Positions 13,926 through 27,691 of a stretch of 64,000 nt of DNA are shown piece by piece. Origin of the DNA: Erpobdella octoculata. Its lineage: Eukaryota; Annelida; Clitellata; Hirudinida; Erpobdellidae. Made by a program: the position numbers and the translations under genes. Below the pieces are notes generated by a model. That model searched no databases. It was not told the origin of the DNA and saw only the letters and a list, made by a program, of their open reading frames with translations. Every line of letters begins with the position of its first letter. Position 1 is the stretch's first letter. The stretch is from assembly GCA_963978895.1 (NCBI GenBank), contig OZ022247.1:6814883-6878882 (forward strand), written 5' to 3'.

Positions 13926-15640
13926 AAAAATCTTTGCTTGTCATCTCGCTTGTCATCAAATCTCTCGCCTTCGCCATCGAGGATCTCGCCGTCGGTATCA
14001 TATTAATCATGAAGATTATCGTAAAAAAATTCTCTACACCAACGTCGCTCTGATCATTATCACCATAACTTAAGTCATCATCATCAAAACCCCCACTAAA
14101 GTCATCATCATCATCAACACCACCACTATAGTCATCATCATCAGCACCCCACCCACCGTCACCATAACAATCTCCATCTTGTTACATTGAACCACAACAA
14201 TTAAACACAGCTGTTTTGCTATGGAGAATAAAATGCGTTCTGAAGCAGGGAATACAAATAAATCCACTCAGGAGTACAAACAAGCCCACTCGCAAGTACA
14301 AACAAGCCCACTCTGGTGTACAAACATCTCAATAACAAGCTAATAATATTATTATTTTTATTCTTTCTTTTCTCCAATTGAACAGCAGGTCCAGTATGTG
14401 ACCACGTACATGTATTTCTAAATGATACTTTTTCTTTTACGGATGTAAATGATATTATGGTCATCACGTGATGTTAAAGTCAAGGTGAAATTGGAAAAAT
14501 ACTAAAGAATTATTAAAAGTATTTCATGATATTTTGTTGTTTTGTATTTTTTGTTGTTTTTTATATTTTTTCTTACAAAGTATGCGTTGTTTACTGACCT
14601 TAGGGCAAAGAGCATCGTAGTTAGTCAGTCATTTTGATCTTTCGAGCCAACCCACTGTTTGTTGCTGTAAGGATGAAAATCAGTTTTTTCAGCCTCCCTT
14701 TTATAATGGTCTTTTGTATAAAAAAATCAATAAACATGAAATTCTAACAAGAAAACATTAATAAGAATAATAATAAAAACGAATATGCATGCAAACAATC
14801 ACGTGACAATATTTGTATTCAATCAGGTGAGAGATATGGTTCATCTTCGTCTACAATGGACGACACACCATTTTTCTATTGAAAGATTAAAAATTTCAAA
14901 GTTGAAAAACTTTTAAAAAATATTTTTAACGTCCGATTTTAAAACAATTTAATTAATAATTGGAACAAAGAAAATTTTTTTAACTCGATTTGATAAGCAA
15001 AAGAGTGGGGAGATCAAGACCTTACGACAACAACAACACAGAAACACACACACACAAACACAGCAGTACACCTAAAATGTTAAAATCTTAAAATAAATGC
15101 CATATAAAGTACTGAGTTTGTAATATAAAAATGTCATCAAAAAAATATAGCGATTAAAATTCACGATTAACTTTGATTAAATTTCTTTAAAAAAAAATTA
15201 AAAAAAGAATTTGAAGAATAAAAGCTAAAATAGAACTTTTTCAATGATGGTTTTTGTCGTTTTAATATTTATTCTCTTATAAATTTAAAGTAGATCAGCA
15301 TTTGACATTTGTGGTGGTGATGGTAGTTTTGATGATGCTGCGATAGTGGTTGTTGTAGAGCTTGTAGTACAGTAGATGGGGTGCTGGGTTGATGGGGTGC
15401 TGGCTATGGATTGCTATGCAATATCTTCTAAAAAATCCTTGAGTGGCATAGATCTTTTCAGTCATCGTTATTGTTTTTTGAGAAAAAACATGAGTAAAAA
15501 ATGGTTTGTAAGTTTGTAAAGAAAAATAATTTACTGATGATAAACAACTTCAGTAAATTATATATTTTCCTTCTTCTTGATCTACTAGAAACAGTTTTAT
15601 CAGTGAGTATTTGAAACAATGGTTTCATAAAATTACACAC
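13926..15640. other. No gene recognised
   Basis: CATCATCA/CACCAC tracts (14,076-14,165) and a ~21-bp imperfect repeat (about 14,262-14,330, ACAAACAAGCCCACTC) lie in otherwise AT-rich DNA. Confidence 0.4.
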
Positions 15641-15643
15641 ACA

Positions 15644-15727
<84 letters not shown>

Positions 15728-15765
15728 TATAAGAAACTGTAAATATATATATATATATATATGTG
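15644..15765. repeat. (TA)n microsatellite
   Basis: About 80 bp of TA and a shorter second TA run near 15,745-15,762. Confidence 0.95.
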
Positions 15766-17110
15766 TGACTGTGTGCGTGTGACACTTATGCACCAGTTAG
15801 AAGACACATTTAAATTATCTCAACTACAGTTTCTTATCATTCTTACAAACACATAACAAAAAAAAATTATCATCTGCAACACGGTTATGGTCACATACCT
15901 AGGGAAAAGTACATACACATACATGCAAACATACACATACACATACATACATACATACATACACGAACCACATACCCATGCGCACAAATACACACAAGCA
16001 TACAAAAACTAGCTTGAAATTGAATTCAAAACATTATTTTCTACAAGTCATTTCTAACGTTAACTTGATAATCTCCATTTGTTTCTCGGGAAATAATTCG
16101 TTTGCGTGCTTCTATCTTTGAGTATTTCTTTGTATGCTTGCCTGTCTTTGTCTAATTGAATGTAGTTTTACTTATCTGTCTGTAATTGTGCTTTTCTTGT
16201 AAAGTGTTATTATTCTATCTTGTAATAATTTTCAATGGTTTTCAAGTTTTCTTCAATGATTTAATAAATCAAAACTGTCAACCGATCAATTATAAGTTTA
16301 TCGTTCTGTTATGACAATTATTTTTCAAACAAATCAATTAAAAACTAAATAATTAATTTCAATTTAATTATCCCGTATAAATAGCAACCAAACAAACTTT
16401 TTTTGTCACTTTTCCAACTACATCAGAATTCAAACCCCTGAAGTATCACATCACGCACACATGCAGCACCGACTAAATCTCTCAGCTTTCTTCCCATTTT
16501 CTTTTCTTTCTATATATTTTTATTTTTTTATTTTATTTTTTTCTTTACAAACATATTTTACAAATAAATAAATAAATAAAAAGTACACCAAGGTCACGTT
16601 TGAAGGTCACTCCTGCAGGTGACATTCTCCGGTGAAATGCAAAACAGCAGACAAAAAACCCATCAATAAATAATAACCATTCCCTCTCCCCCCGGGCGGT
16701 CATGGTAATGATTTTCAATACTAACACTGGTTCACAAATTGAATTTTCTTTAAATGAATATTTTTTTATTTAAATTAATGGAAGACATTAAGTTGAAATA
16801 TTTTATTAATTTTAAAATTAATGGATTTTGATGATATTAAAATCCACATTGACCACAACTCACATTTCACAACACAACTCACATTCATAAACGAAACTCA
16901 CATTTAGCGTTACAACTACGTTTCAATCATGTAATAATTATAATATTGTCCCATTTACAATGATGTCAGTGCTACGAACTAATGCTTATATAACCTTTAA
17001 CCTATGTCGAGTGTACAAGTTTGCAGCGAGAGTGCCCTGGTAAGACTTGACTTTTTTAACTTATATTCTTTTATTTTATCCTTTTTTACAAGTTTTTATT
17101 TAGGTTACAA
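15766..17110. other. AT-rich DNA, no gene recognised
   Basis: Contains ACAT/CACATAC patches (15,910-15,965) and nothing else I can name. Confidence 0.4.
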
Positions 17111-17116
17111 TCTCTG

Positions 17117-17123
17117 TTTGTGT

Positions 17124-17175
<52 letters not shown>
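17117..17175. repeat. (TG)n microsatellite
   Basis: Nearly pure TG/GT run. Confidence 0.95.
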
Positions 17176-17589
17176 CTTTCTCTGTAAGCAAATCTTGCAA
17201 GTAAAATTTAACCAGCTTTTTGACTAGCTAGGAAGCTGAAACTTTCAGCATAGCTTTATATTGGATGACAATACATGACTCAATAAAAAAATTATTTTGA
17301 ACATCTTTTGTATTTCTAAATCGAGGGTATTTGAAATTAAAGTTTGTGTTAAAATTAAAAAAGTCGTTTTTTTCCTTTACTTGTTTCTTTTATTTCTACG
17401 ATGATGACTAATATTTTGCTAATTTAAATCGAGAAAAGGAAAGAACATTATTCGGTCGCCTGTGGCAAATAAGCATTCAAACATTCATTAGCGTCACCAT
17501 CTTCATTACCATCATCATCATCACTATCACGACCACTGTTATCATCATCACAGTCCAATATAACATCAAAAATGCTATCGTCGGTTCTA

Positions 17590-17717
17590 TGATAACAATC
17601 ACCACCACTCTTTTTATCATCATCATCACTACCACCACTTTCACCATCATCACCACCACCGCCTTCATCATCACCACATTCATCATCATCATCACCACCA
17701 CAATCATCATCATCATC

Positions 17718-17797
<80 letters not shown>

Positions 17798-17812
17798 CAT
17801 CATCATCACCAC

Positions 17813-17908
<96 letters not shown>

Positions 17909-17923
17909 CATCATCATCACCAC

Positions 17924-17967
<44 letters not shown>

Positions 17968-17970
17968 CTA
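17590..17970. repeat. (ATC)n trinucleotide array
   Basis: About 330 bp of CATCAT with CACCAC and CAATCATCA interruptions. The poly-Asp frame on the minus strand has no start context or splice sites and is a repeat artefact. Confidence 0.95.
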
Positions 17971-18062
17971 CAGTCCTTTAAATATCCCGCTACATCGCTC
18001 AGCATCATCCAGGTTGATATTTTTTAAGAAAAAAATACTCTATAAACACTCGTTGCAACAAA

Positions 18063-18250
18063 ACGACTTGCTAACTAACTGGTGAGAGCTCCATCCGCAA
18101 TCGAAAGACATGTGGTTCGAATTCCAACCACTCAGCATTATCTCAACATCTGGATCAACTTCTCACCATGCACAGCTACACACATTGAACTTTGAACCTG
18201 CTAGTATTGACCCGTGCTATCTTTCTATCGTCACAGGGTCCTTTTGAAAC
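18063..18250 (+). mobile_element. tRNA-derived SINE-like repeat
   Basis: CTAACTAACTGGTGAGAGC resembles a tRNA D-arm/A box. GTGGTTCGAATTCC about 35 nt downstream matches the B box. A non-tRNA body follows and shares ordered motifs with 12,775-12,905. No 3' tail or target duplication is clear, so the boundaries are approximate. Confidence 0.5.
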
Positions 18251-18354
18251 AACCCCATAAGTTACCGCTTTTTTAACTTTAAATTGTTTCAGTGTTGTTT
18301 ATAGTGGTATTTATTTAATAATAACCATAAACATTAATTAATCGAAACGATAGT

Positions 18355-18995
18355 TTTTTTACCAATGCTTTTATTAACTCGTCGGCTCTGTTTCTCTGTC
18401 TGTTTCTCTGTCTGTTTCTCTGTCTGTTTCAAATCTTGCAATCAATTTTTGAGTCACTTCCTGATGATAGATTTTTTTCAAATTTTGCATACATGCTCAA
18501 GATAGAAGACAATGCAATATTCAATTATTAATTTTACAATAAGTCAATTAATTTAGTTAATTTTCTTGAGGATTTTATCGAGGGGTTTCTTGAGGGTTTT
18601 CTTGAGGGTTTTCTTGAGGGTTTTCTTGAGGGTTTTCTTGAAGGTTTTCTTGAGGGTTTTCTTGACCACAAAACGCTAACCGACTGGCAGACTATTTTAC
18701 CAAGTTAACACGAACCACACTCACTGACCGCGATTCTCAAGCGTGTACGAAATTTTCATGAAAATAGTTGAGATATTTAAATTCGATGCTTTTTGATGAT
18801 ATTTTTATTATTATTACCAATGCTTTTATTAACTCGTCGTCTCTGTTTCTCTGTCTGTTTCAAATCTTGCAATCAATTTTTGAGTCACTTCCTGATGATA
18901 GATTTTTTCAAATTTTGCATACATGCTCAAAATAGAAGACAATGCAATATTCAATTATTAGTTTTACAATAAGTCAATTAATTTAGATAATTTTA
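18355..18995. repeat. Direct ~180-bp repeat pair flanking a 12-bp minisatellite
   Basis: Two close copies (about 18,360-18,560 and 18,817-18,990) begin ACCAATGCTTTTATTAACTC, contain CTCTGTTTCTCTGTCTGTTT, and run through TTTTGAGTCACTTCCTGATG to AAGTCAATTAATTTAG. Between them a 12-bp unit (TTTTCTTGAGGG) is repeated about eight times (18,568-18,665). Confidence 0.85.
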
Positions 18996-19424
18996 ATTAA
19001 TTTCGATATTTCGATATAATTAAGATATTTCGACTTTAACATAAAATAAAAGAGTAATATAAGAAAAAATTGATTGCAAAATTTGTGTTTTAATTACATA
19101 TAAGAGCATTGGTTTTAAAAATTCGTTTTTAATTTACTTGTTAAGAAATTGAACTAAGTTGTAAATGTAAATAAGAACCACGTGACAGGAAGGAATGCAA
19201 TTTGAGATGCACAAATTAAAAGGTTTTTTGACGGGATGTAGTGTAATGTATTGCTGTAAATGTAAATTGAGATTGAACTGTAATGTGTTGTCATTATTTA
19301 AAGATCTTCTCTTGTTCTGCTTGTCCAGGAAATGTTGGACTGTTCTGTACTGAACTGAATGATGCTTGAAACTCTACGCTATATTATAAGATGGTGTCGT
19401 CTTGGTGGAGAAATGAGTGGAAAT

Positions 19425-19615
19425 ATGGTGGTCTATGAGGGTCGATGGAGGTCAATGGGAATCGATAGTGATTGATGGGGTTGATGGTGGTTGATGGGGT
19501 CGATGGTGGTTGATGGGGTTGATGGTGGTTGATGGGGGTCAGTGGGGATCGATGGTGGTCGATGGGGTCGATGGGGGTCAATGGTGGGCGATGGAGGTCG
19601 ATGAAGGTCTTTTGA
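19425..19615. repeat. Purine-rich GATGGTGGTTGATGGGG minisatellite
   Basis: Imperfect ~18-bp units of GATGG(T/G)GG(T/A)(C/T)(G/A). Confidence 0.8.
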
Positions 19616-19795
19616 GGTCAGAGTAGAGAAAAGTTTTTCTTGGCGCCATTTTCATCGACTTCTTCACCTATTCATTTGGCTTAGCCAGACTTCTTTCAGC
19701 CCCAAAAACTTTTCTTTCCACATAATATTCATTTTTCTAGTAACTGTAGCCTTAAAGTTCCATATAACAAATGCCACTTTGAATGACACTTGAAC

Positions 19796-19797
<2 letters not shown>

Positions 19798-19848
<51 letters not shown>

Positions 19849-20108
19849 GTCGTCGTCGTCGTTGTCGTCAAATTAGCGAGACGTTCAGACAGATTCCGAA
19901 TAGTGATGATGATGATGATGATGATGATGGTGGTGTTGGTGGTGGTGGTGGAGAATGTGATTTTTATATATTTTCATTTTCTTTCCTAACGTCAACGTAG
20001 ATAAATAACTAATTAATTAATTCAATGCAACAAAAACTTCGTTGAGAAGAATAAAATCATCAAAGAAAAACAAACAGTCAATAAAAAAAGAACAAAAAAC
20101 TATGACGG

Positions 20109-20163
<55 letters not shown>
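19798..20163. repeat. Three ATC/GAT microsatellites
   Basis: (ATC)n at 19,798-19,866, (GAT)n at 19,902-19,950 and (GAT)n at 20,108-20,163. The first two lie in opposite orientation 40 bp apart, so they can pair as a hairpin. Confidence 0.9.
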
Positions 20164-20765
20164 GAACTGATGGTTTGATGTTGATGATGAATTGGATGAT
20201 AATGGTTATGGATAATTAACAATTGTAAATGAAGCTGTCGGCGTTAATGAAAGTTGTTTTTACCGAATATTTTGTTTCTGAGTAAAAAAGAATTATTTAA
20301 TTTATTATTTAATAATTTTGCTACATGAAAACAATGTTTTTTAAATCCACTCGTTTTGATGTAATACAAAATATCAAATTATTCTACATAAAGTGTTTTA
20401 TTTTATTTTTTACTTTATTCAACTAAGCTTAAAACTGATCACTAAAAATTCTGTTGGTTCTTCGTTTTTAAATTTAACGTGTTTTAAATCATTTTTAAAT
20501 GGTAAGTTTTTAAAGTTTCTACACAAATTCACAAAATCATTATCATCATGATCACCATCATCATCATCATCACTGTTACTTTTAATGTTTTGATGTTTTA
20601 AGATATGGAAACAATAAATACTAAAAGCTATTTTTTAACCATTTGAGAGCTCTTGAACATTTTTAAAAAAATTTAAAAAACATTCATAAGTACTTTTCGA
20701 AATGTTCGAAAGTGGCTAAAACCATTTGGAATCATTTAGAAGTTTTTCAGAGCATTTACATATAC
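20164..20765. other. AT-rich DNA, no gene recognised
   Basis: Only a short ATCATC patch near 20,545-20,572. Confidence 0.4.
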
Positions 20766-20769
20766 TTTC

Positions 20770-21055
20770 AAACACACTTATAGTATTTTCGAATACACTT
20801 GTAGTATTTTCTAATACAAATGTAGTATTTTCGAATACGATTGTAGTATTTTCGAATACAATTGTAGTATTCTCGAATACAAATGTAGTATTTTCGAATA
20901 CATTTGTTGTGTTTTCGAATACAATTGTAGTATTTTCGAATACGATTGTAGTATTATCGAATACAATTGTAGTATTCTCGAATACAAATGTAGTATTTTC
21001 GAATACGATTGTAGTATTTTCGAATACAATTGTAGTATTTTCGAATATAATTAAA
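20770..21055. repeat. 21-bp minisatellite, about 13 copies
   Basis: The unit GTAGTATTTTCGAATACAAT plus T is repeated with few changes. Because the period is a multiple of three it gives an open frame with a 7-residue repeat (VFSNTIV). There is no wider coding context, so I call it a repeat, not a gene. Confidence 0.9.
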
Positions 21056-24000
21056 ACATTTTAACATCCTGTTAGTTAATTTATGGCACTAATATATTGG
21101 GTATCATCAATCAAAAGGACAGCCAAATGTTAAACTTGTACGAAGAGCAAACCTGGATTGTCCTTCAGTCGAGGGAGTCAAATATCTGACCGTGAAAACA
21201 GTTGAAGTTAGAATAAATAAGGAATATCGACAGATTTTATTTGATATAAATCAAAGTTTTGATTTTTTAAATACAATTTTATTGTTTTATTTTACTATTT
21301 AATTTACAAATAAATCTACGTTGTGTTCAAATAAAATGACCGCAAAAACATAAATCAATGTTGTTTATTAAGATGTTCGCATTGATTTAATTTGTTATTC
21401 GAGCAGTGATATGAAGTTTTGAAGGCCATCGAACTATTGATATCATTATCAGCATCATTCCAGCTATTGGTATCATTATCTGCATCACTACTAACATTAG
21501 TTGCCAAGGTAACCGATTAAATAGATGGAAGACTGTGGTGGTTGTAAATGGGTCGCGAAAAATACACTTTTTTGATTTGGCCTACATACGTATGAATAAA
21601 GGCGTAATTACTAATTACTCAAAGTATGACTACTTAAAAAATAGTTTTGCATAATGATAACAATTTCAAATACAGATTATAATTAACTAGTGCATATTAT
21701 CGTAGCAAGATGCATTGCATGATTCCATAATCAGGTACAGTAAAAATGAATTAGTTACTAAATAAACACATGCAGAACCGTAGAATCATTTAAAAACACA
21801 GATCATAGACACATCTACAATTTCACACACAAACAACGCACAACAGACTCACACAACTGGTCACCATTAACTTTTATTGGATTTATTGGCATCCCACGCT
21901 CGTGAGGAAAAGCATCGTTAATGTTTTTATTTTTTTTAAACAGTCATCGTTATCATCGTCATCGTCATCATCATCATCATCATCCTCAGTCTCATAACGG
22001 AATTGAGATTGGATTTAGAGACCAGGACATATACACAATTTCACCTAGATACTTTGTAATCAATTATTTTAGTCAAATAACGTTTTAGTGAAGAAAGTTT
22101 TACTTTAAAAAATTTGTTTTTATGTGATCTGATTTTTATAAAAAAAATTGTTAACTTCTTGCAGAAGAGATTTTTTGTCTACAGACAAGCTGGTAGCAGA
22201 CATATTGATGATCTGTTTAAATTATTTAAAGCCTTTCTACCATTGTTCTAAAAAACCTTCATCTACTTCTAGTTACTTGTTTGATTTTAAATTATTTTTT
22301 TTTAAAAAGGTGTGGGTTTGTACTTGTTGCTTGACATTTTTTCTGACATTAAAATATCACTATCTTTAGTTTCATTGCGGTCGATGGTCTTCAGGTTGCC
22401 GCTTACATATAGTTTTTGTGCTAAGTTTATAAACGTGTTTTAATTGAAGTTAATTCACTAGAAAATTCCAAGCTGCTACCGTAAAGAAAAAATGTCTTTG
22501 GTGCAAAACTCAAGGCTGCTTCAGCATTTACAATAATTTGTTGAAATTTTTTTTACCTATTTAGCTTTTGTAAATTTCTTTCTAAGTACGGAAATTCTAA
22601 ATCTAAGCAGATCACTAACTTATTTGGCAATTAAACTCTCAATTCGAAACATAATTTAGCCATTGTAATAATAAAAAAATTATTTTTTTGTTGACGTCCA
22701 GGATAAAACACAGTTTTTCTTTTACCTTAACACCAACTAAATCTGATCAATTCAAAAATTGTTAACCCTAAGTTTCTTCATCATCGTCGGAATCACAATT
22801 GTCATTGTTTGAATATTTGTTTTTCAATTAACGCTATATAACTGAGGTTGGTTTTTTTCTCTATGAGACATTACAAATCGACCAAAAATGATATTGAAAT
22901 GGCATAACGGATGAAATTTTACAATGACTGAAGCGGATTCGCTCGTGCAACAAGGTTGTTGCTGCTATAGAGAACAATATAAAGTGGCAAAAGTTGAAGT
23001 TCAAATGCCAATAATTCACTAAATATTACTTGTGTAACAGACGATATCGGTTTTTATATTCAATATAGAACCTTAAAAAATATGTCTAATAGAGATATAT
23101 GGATTGAATCGCAGGATCCCGACGTCTAATCACGGGATTGTGATCACTCCAAAAACAGCTAAATCCTGGGATCCCGAGATTGAAGTCCATTGACACAACC
23201 AGATCAATTTACACATACATACTATTTAGTACTATTTACATAAACACAATCAGTTTAATTTCCTTATTTGCTATTACAATTGTTTGTCATAGTTTAAACT
23301 TTTCTGTGTTATATCTGTATGTTGATAACTGTATAAGTTCTAATGATTATAATTATAATTATGAGAATTGTTTCTGTGAAGATAAGTGCACGAGGAAGGT
23401 ATTGCTTGAAAAGATAGATAAGTGGATGGAAGATAGAGACAAAAGAAGAAAGTGAATCAAAATATGTAATTATTGCAAAAATAGGCAGGCTAATAATTTT
23501 ATTTTATTTTAGCTAGATGAGAAGAGATAGTTTAGATTTTTAATTAGTTCAGATTTATACTAATCGCACGGAATTATTTGAAATTTTTACAAAAAGTTTG
23601 AATTTATTGATTTTATAATAAAACATCTGCATATTGAGTTTCTGTTTTAACATTTTAAATTTATTTATTTCTCCATCAGTATCAGTATCATCATCATCAT
23701 CATTATCACCATCACAACCATCATTACCACAGCTATTGTCATCACCGTCGTCGTCATCATCGTCATCATCATCAGCAGCATAATTATAATTTGATTATAT
23801 TAAATAACAAAACATTTTATTTACAAAAAAATGTTTTAAACATGTTTTAAATTATAATAAATTATAATAACAATCTAGAATTTTTGCTGTAAGATTAAAT
23901 TTTGATGACGTTTTTATGGCCGTAAATAAGGTTTACCAGAACACGCACGAACAAACACACACACAAATGTACACACAAACACACACACACACGCACACAC

Positions 24001-24240
24001 ACTTGGCTTGACAAGATGAATCAATAGGAATACAATTTGTAACGACATCTCCATCTCTCACTTATTCAATCCACACCACCTACACATCCACCATTTTATT
24101 AGCGATAGACAAAACCTTCCAGTCTTTAAGCCACGTGAATGTCAAAAATCATGAATTCGCACAAACGTTAAAAACACCGTTGCTTTGTCAGGCGTTGTTT
24201 TCAAAACAGCGAATCAATATTTTCTTTGTTCCTCATAATG
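21056..24240. other. AT-rich DNA, no gene recognised
   Basis: Includes ATC patches (21,950-21,985; 23,682-23,780) and a CACACA patch (23,955-24,000). A 91-codon frame at 23,180-23,455 has a hydrophobic start and a charged, Cys-containing end but no recognised family. I leave it uncalled. Confidence 0.35.
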
Positions 24241-24250
24241 CACAACAACA

Positions 24251-24480
24251 TCAAACAGTACAACCTGATGCAACAAACAGTACAACTTGTTGCAACAAAC
24301 AGTACAACTCGATGCAACAAACAGTACAACTTGTTGCAACAAACAGTATAACTTGATGCAACAAACAGTACAACTTGTTGCAACAAACAGTATAACTTGA
24401 TGCAACAAACATCACAACTTGATGCAACGAACAGCACAACTTGATGCAACAAACAGCACAACAACAACAACAAACATCAC
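24251..24480. repeat. ~22-bp minisatellite (CAGTACAACTTGTTGCAACAAA)
   Basis: About ten units alternating CTTGTTGCAACAAA and CTTGATGCAACAAA. Each TTGTTGCAACAA is an exact inverted repeat. Confidence 0.9.
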
Positions 24481-24597
24481 AACTTGAATGCCCAACAACA
24501 TTGCAAATTAATTTTCTGCTTCTTACTGCACCACGAAAAATTATGGAAGTTATTAAAAAATGTGATCCTCGCACAGAAGAAAACCTGTTTGAATAAT

Positions 24598-24826
24598 ATT
24601 ATAATCATAGATATATATCTATGATTATAATTTATTATTATAATCATAGATATATATCTATGATTAAAATTTATTATTATAATGTTAGATATATTTCTAT
24701 GATTATAATTTATTATTATAATCATAGATATATATTTATGATTAAAATTTATTATTATAATCATAGATATATATTTATGATTATAATTTATTATTATAAT
24801 CATAGATATATATTTATGATTATAAT
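24598..24826. repeat. ~39-bp palindromic satellite, about 6 copies
   Basis: The units are built around the palindrome ATCATAGATATATATCTATGAT and joined by TATAATTTATTATTA. Later copies lose perfect symmetry (TATATTTATGATT). Confidence 0.9.
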
Positions 24827-26404
24827 TTACACACGTACACGTTGAATGGACTTCTCACAGACAGATGAACAAACATCATCTTTTATGTTTCATTGTTTGT
24901 TTTTATTTGGCCTTGACATTTTGAGAAAAATAATAAATATTTTTTATAAGATGATTATTTTTTAACCTAACTTTAATTAATTATTTTTATTTTTGTTTTT
25001 AGAAATTTTCAAAAAAGAGTGAATATGTATGATATTTTATTCAGAATTCTGAAGATTGATTTAAATAACGTTCTGATTTTGTATCATTATCATCTTCGTT
25101 TTCATCACCATCCTCATCATTTAGTTTTCGTCATCATTATCATCATCATCACCAGGGCCAGCATCGTCAGCATCTTTAACAATAGCATCATAGTTATATC
25201 ATCATCATCATCATCATCATCACCAGCAGCATCGTCATCATCTTAAACGTCATCATCATCAGCGTCATCGTCTTCATGGTTAATTTTTTATTATTACTAT
25301 GATGAATGGCCAACAAGTAGCCACGCAGTGTGAGGTCATTAGCAGGCCAAGTCATAAAACACCACAATGGATTCCTGTGTCCTTACATGACGCCATACAA
25401 GCATGTATGTATACTTATATCTCTCCTTTTCTTTCTATCTCTCTTTCTTTCTTTCTTTTTCTCTCTTCCACTCACTCTTGTCTTCCTCTGTCACTCCTGC
25501 CTCTCAGCTTATACAATTACATTTTACGAGCACAGTTGTATATTTGTATTTGTTTAGATGTTAAAAGAAAATGGGAATGTGTGTGTGTTTTGTATGTCCG
25601 AGTTTGTACTCTTAAGTGGGTGCGTGCTTGTGTGTGTTTGTGTGTGTGTGTTTTCTCACATGTGTATTTTGACGTAGGTACGTGTTTGAGTTTCTATACA
25701 CGTAGATGTCTTCATCCCAGGTCTTCTTGTGTTGATCCTGTTCGCCTAGTAGTTTATCAGTTTGTGTGTATATATTTATACGGATATTTCCAGGCATGTG
25801 CACCTATCTGTTTGTATATTTGTATGATATGTATGTGATCTTGTGCGTGTTTAATTGAACGTGTGACTGAGGTGATGATGTCTCAGCTGAGATGACGTTT
25901 GCATTAGCCTGCCTGCGTGTGCATTATTTGGGTGTACAATGAATTTTGGCCAGATGTTTTGGTTGCTGTTCGTACTTACTTGCATCTCCATCTCTCTTTC
26001 TCTTTCTTTCACTCTCTTTCTCTCTCTTTTTTTTCTTTCTATAAGTGTGTAGGTCTATGTTGCATGAGGAGATGATACGCTTTATATAAACTGCTTTCAA
26101 GAAAAAAATATAAAAAAAATCAACCAAAGTAAGAAAAAAAGCCAAAAAAATCAGTAAGTGAGAAATTACTCAAATGAAAACACAACAAGATAATTTCCTC
26201 AAGCTCACAAATTATCTCAAAAACCGACTTTGATAAATTGAAGTACTTTTTCAAAACAAGAAACTCAAATTATTATTCACCCAGAGCCACTTGGAAGTGT
26301 CACAAATTGGAAGAAGTGAAACGGCGACGTTTCCACGCATTTGCTGTGTTAAAGCAAGTGTAGGCGTGCAACTGAAATTGTCACAAAAATAACAGTGATA
26401 ACTT
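24827..26404. other. No gene recognised
   Basis: Contains ATC patches (about 25,085-25,280), CT-rich DNA (25,420-25,500; 25,990-26,040) and TG patches (25,570-25,660). Frames across these are compositional. Confidence 0.35.
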
Positions 26405-26408
26405 TAGT

Positions 26409-26571
26409 CGTAATGATAATGATGATGATGATGGTGATGGTGATGATGATGATGATGGTGATGGTGATGGTGATGGTGATGGTGATGGTGATGGTGGTGG
26501 TGGTGGTGGTGGTGGTGGTGGTGGTGGTGACGGTGACGATGACGATGACAATGACAATGACAATGACAATT

Positions 26572-26602
<31 letters not shown>

Positions 26603-26615
26603 TGATGATGATGGT
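26409..26615. repeat. GAT/GGT/GAC compound microsatellite
   Basis: GATGGT units pass into GGTGGT, then GACGAT/GACAAT hexamers, then GAT. The long His- or Met-rich frames are artefacts. Confidence 0.95.
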
Positions 26616-26810
26616 ATTTGATGGTGTCTAAGAAGATGGTGGCAACGATGGACCGCCTATTAGTCACTCAAGGCGCAAGCAAACGACGACGAAAGCATTT
26701 TCAGTATAAAGTCATCTATCTGTTTTTGGATTTTTTTAAGAAATCCATTTAGAAGAAATAATCTGAAATATATCGGAAACTGTTAGCAGTTTTGAAAGTA
26801 TGTGTAAATA

Positions 26811-27330
26811 CTAGCAGTACCCGTCGCGGCTTCGTTCGCTTGAAATTTGAGAATTTGAACCATGCATTACAGAGCCCTGTACGATTTTTTGAGACCTGGT
26901 CTGGCACATTTCATAGTCACAAAATTCTAGACCCGAACCTGTCTGTTTCATAGGCATACAAGTTGAAGTCCACCCCGTGCTCTGGACCCAGCCAGTTTTA
27001 TCGGGCACAAACCTTTAAAGTTCGAAGATTAATTTTTCGAAAACTCATGAAATGTATCTTTATATTTGTAAGAAGAACCTAAAAACTGGTTTTCAAAATT
27101 TTTCACATTTTCAGATTTTGAGTTTTTAAACAAATAATTGTTTTTCTACCCCACATTTGAGGACCCGGTAACCAAACTATCAATAATTGAGAAAACACGT
27201 GTAATTTATTTCCAAGTAATACTTAAATACTAATTTTCACATTTTAGTATATTCAGTTTTTGGGTGGCATTTAATCTAAAAAAACATATAATTCTATTTT
27301 CCTCATCACGTTTTAGGCCTCGAAAAGAAA
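26811..27330 (+). mobile_element. Diverged dispersed element, ACTAGCAGTACCCGTCGCGG head
   Basis: Begins ACTAGCAGTACCCGTCGCGG and continues with the GGCCTGGTCTGGC/CATTTCATAG motifs and AT-rich body also seen at 5,140-5,960. No ORF. Confidence 0.5.
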
Positions 27331-27691
27331 TTTAAAAATATAATCCCGGCAAATAGTAAACAAAGAATGTTTATATTTAAATATGACGTTGAAAGTTTTC
27401 GTCGTCATTATAAACGCGTACATCGGCGAGCATCCGGACAAGTGAACCTTAATAAAGGTGTGTAAAAAATAGAAATGGACTGAAAAGAATTTTATAATTA
27501 TCCAAACAAGCACTCAAGAAGAACGTTTACCTGATTAATAAATGAAATGCATCTTGTTACAGGTCAGTTATTGCAGCAGACCATAAAGGTAGGTACCTTG
27601 CATGGCGGACATAACTGATAAGGTAAAGTCATTTGAAAGGTTGACATATGACATTAGAAAAGCAGTAAAAAATTGACACAGTTGAGAGGTA

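Noticed and set aside
17448..18008. 186-codon poly-Asp protein
   Set aside because: Translation of an (ATC)n array with no homologous flanks.
20726..21064. 112-codon protein with a 7-residue repeat
   Set aside because: The 21-bp minisatellite keeps any frame open; nothing outside the array looks coding.
23180..23455. 91-codon frame with hydrophobic N-terminus
   Set aside because: Isolated, AT-rich and without splice or family evidence; cannot be told from chance.
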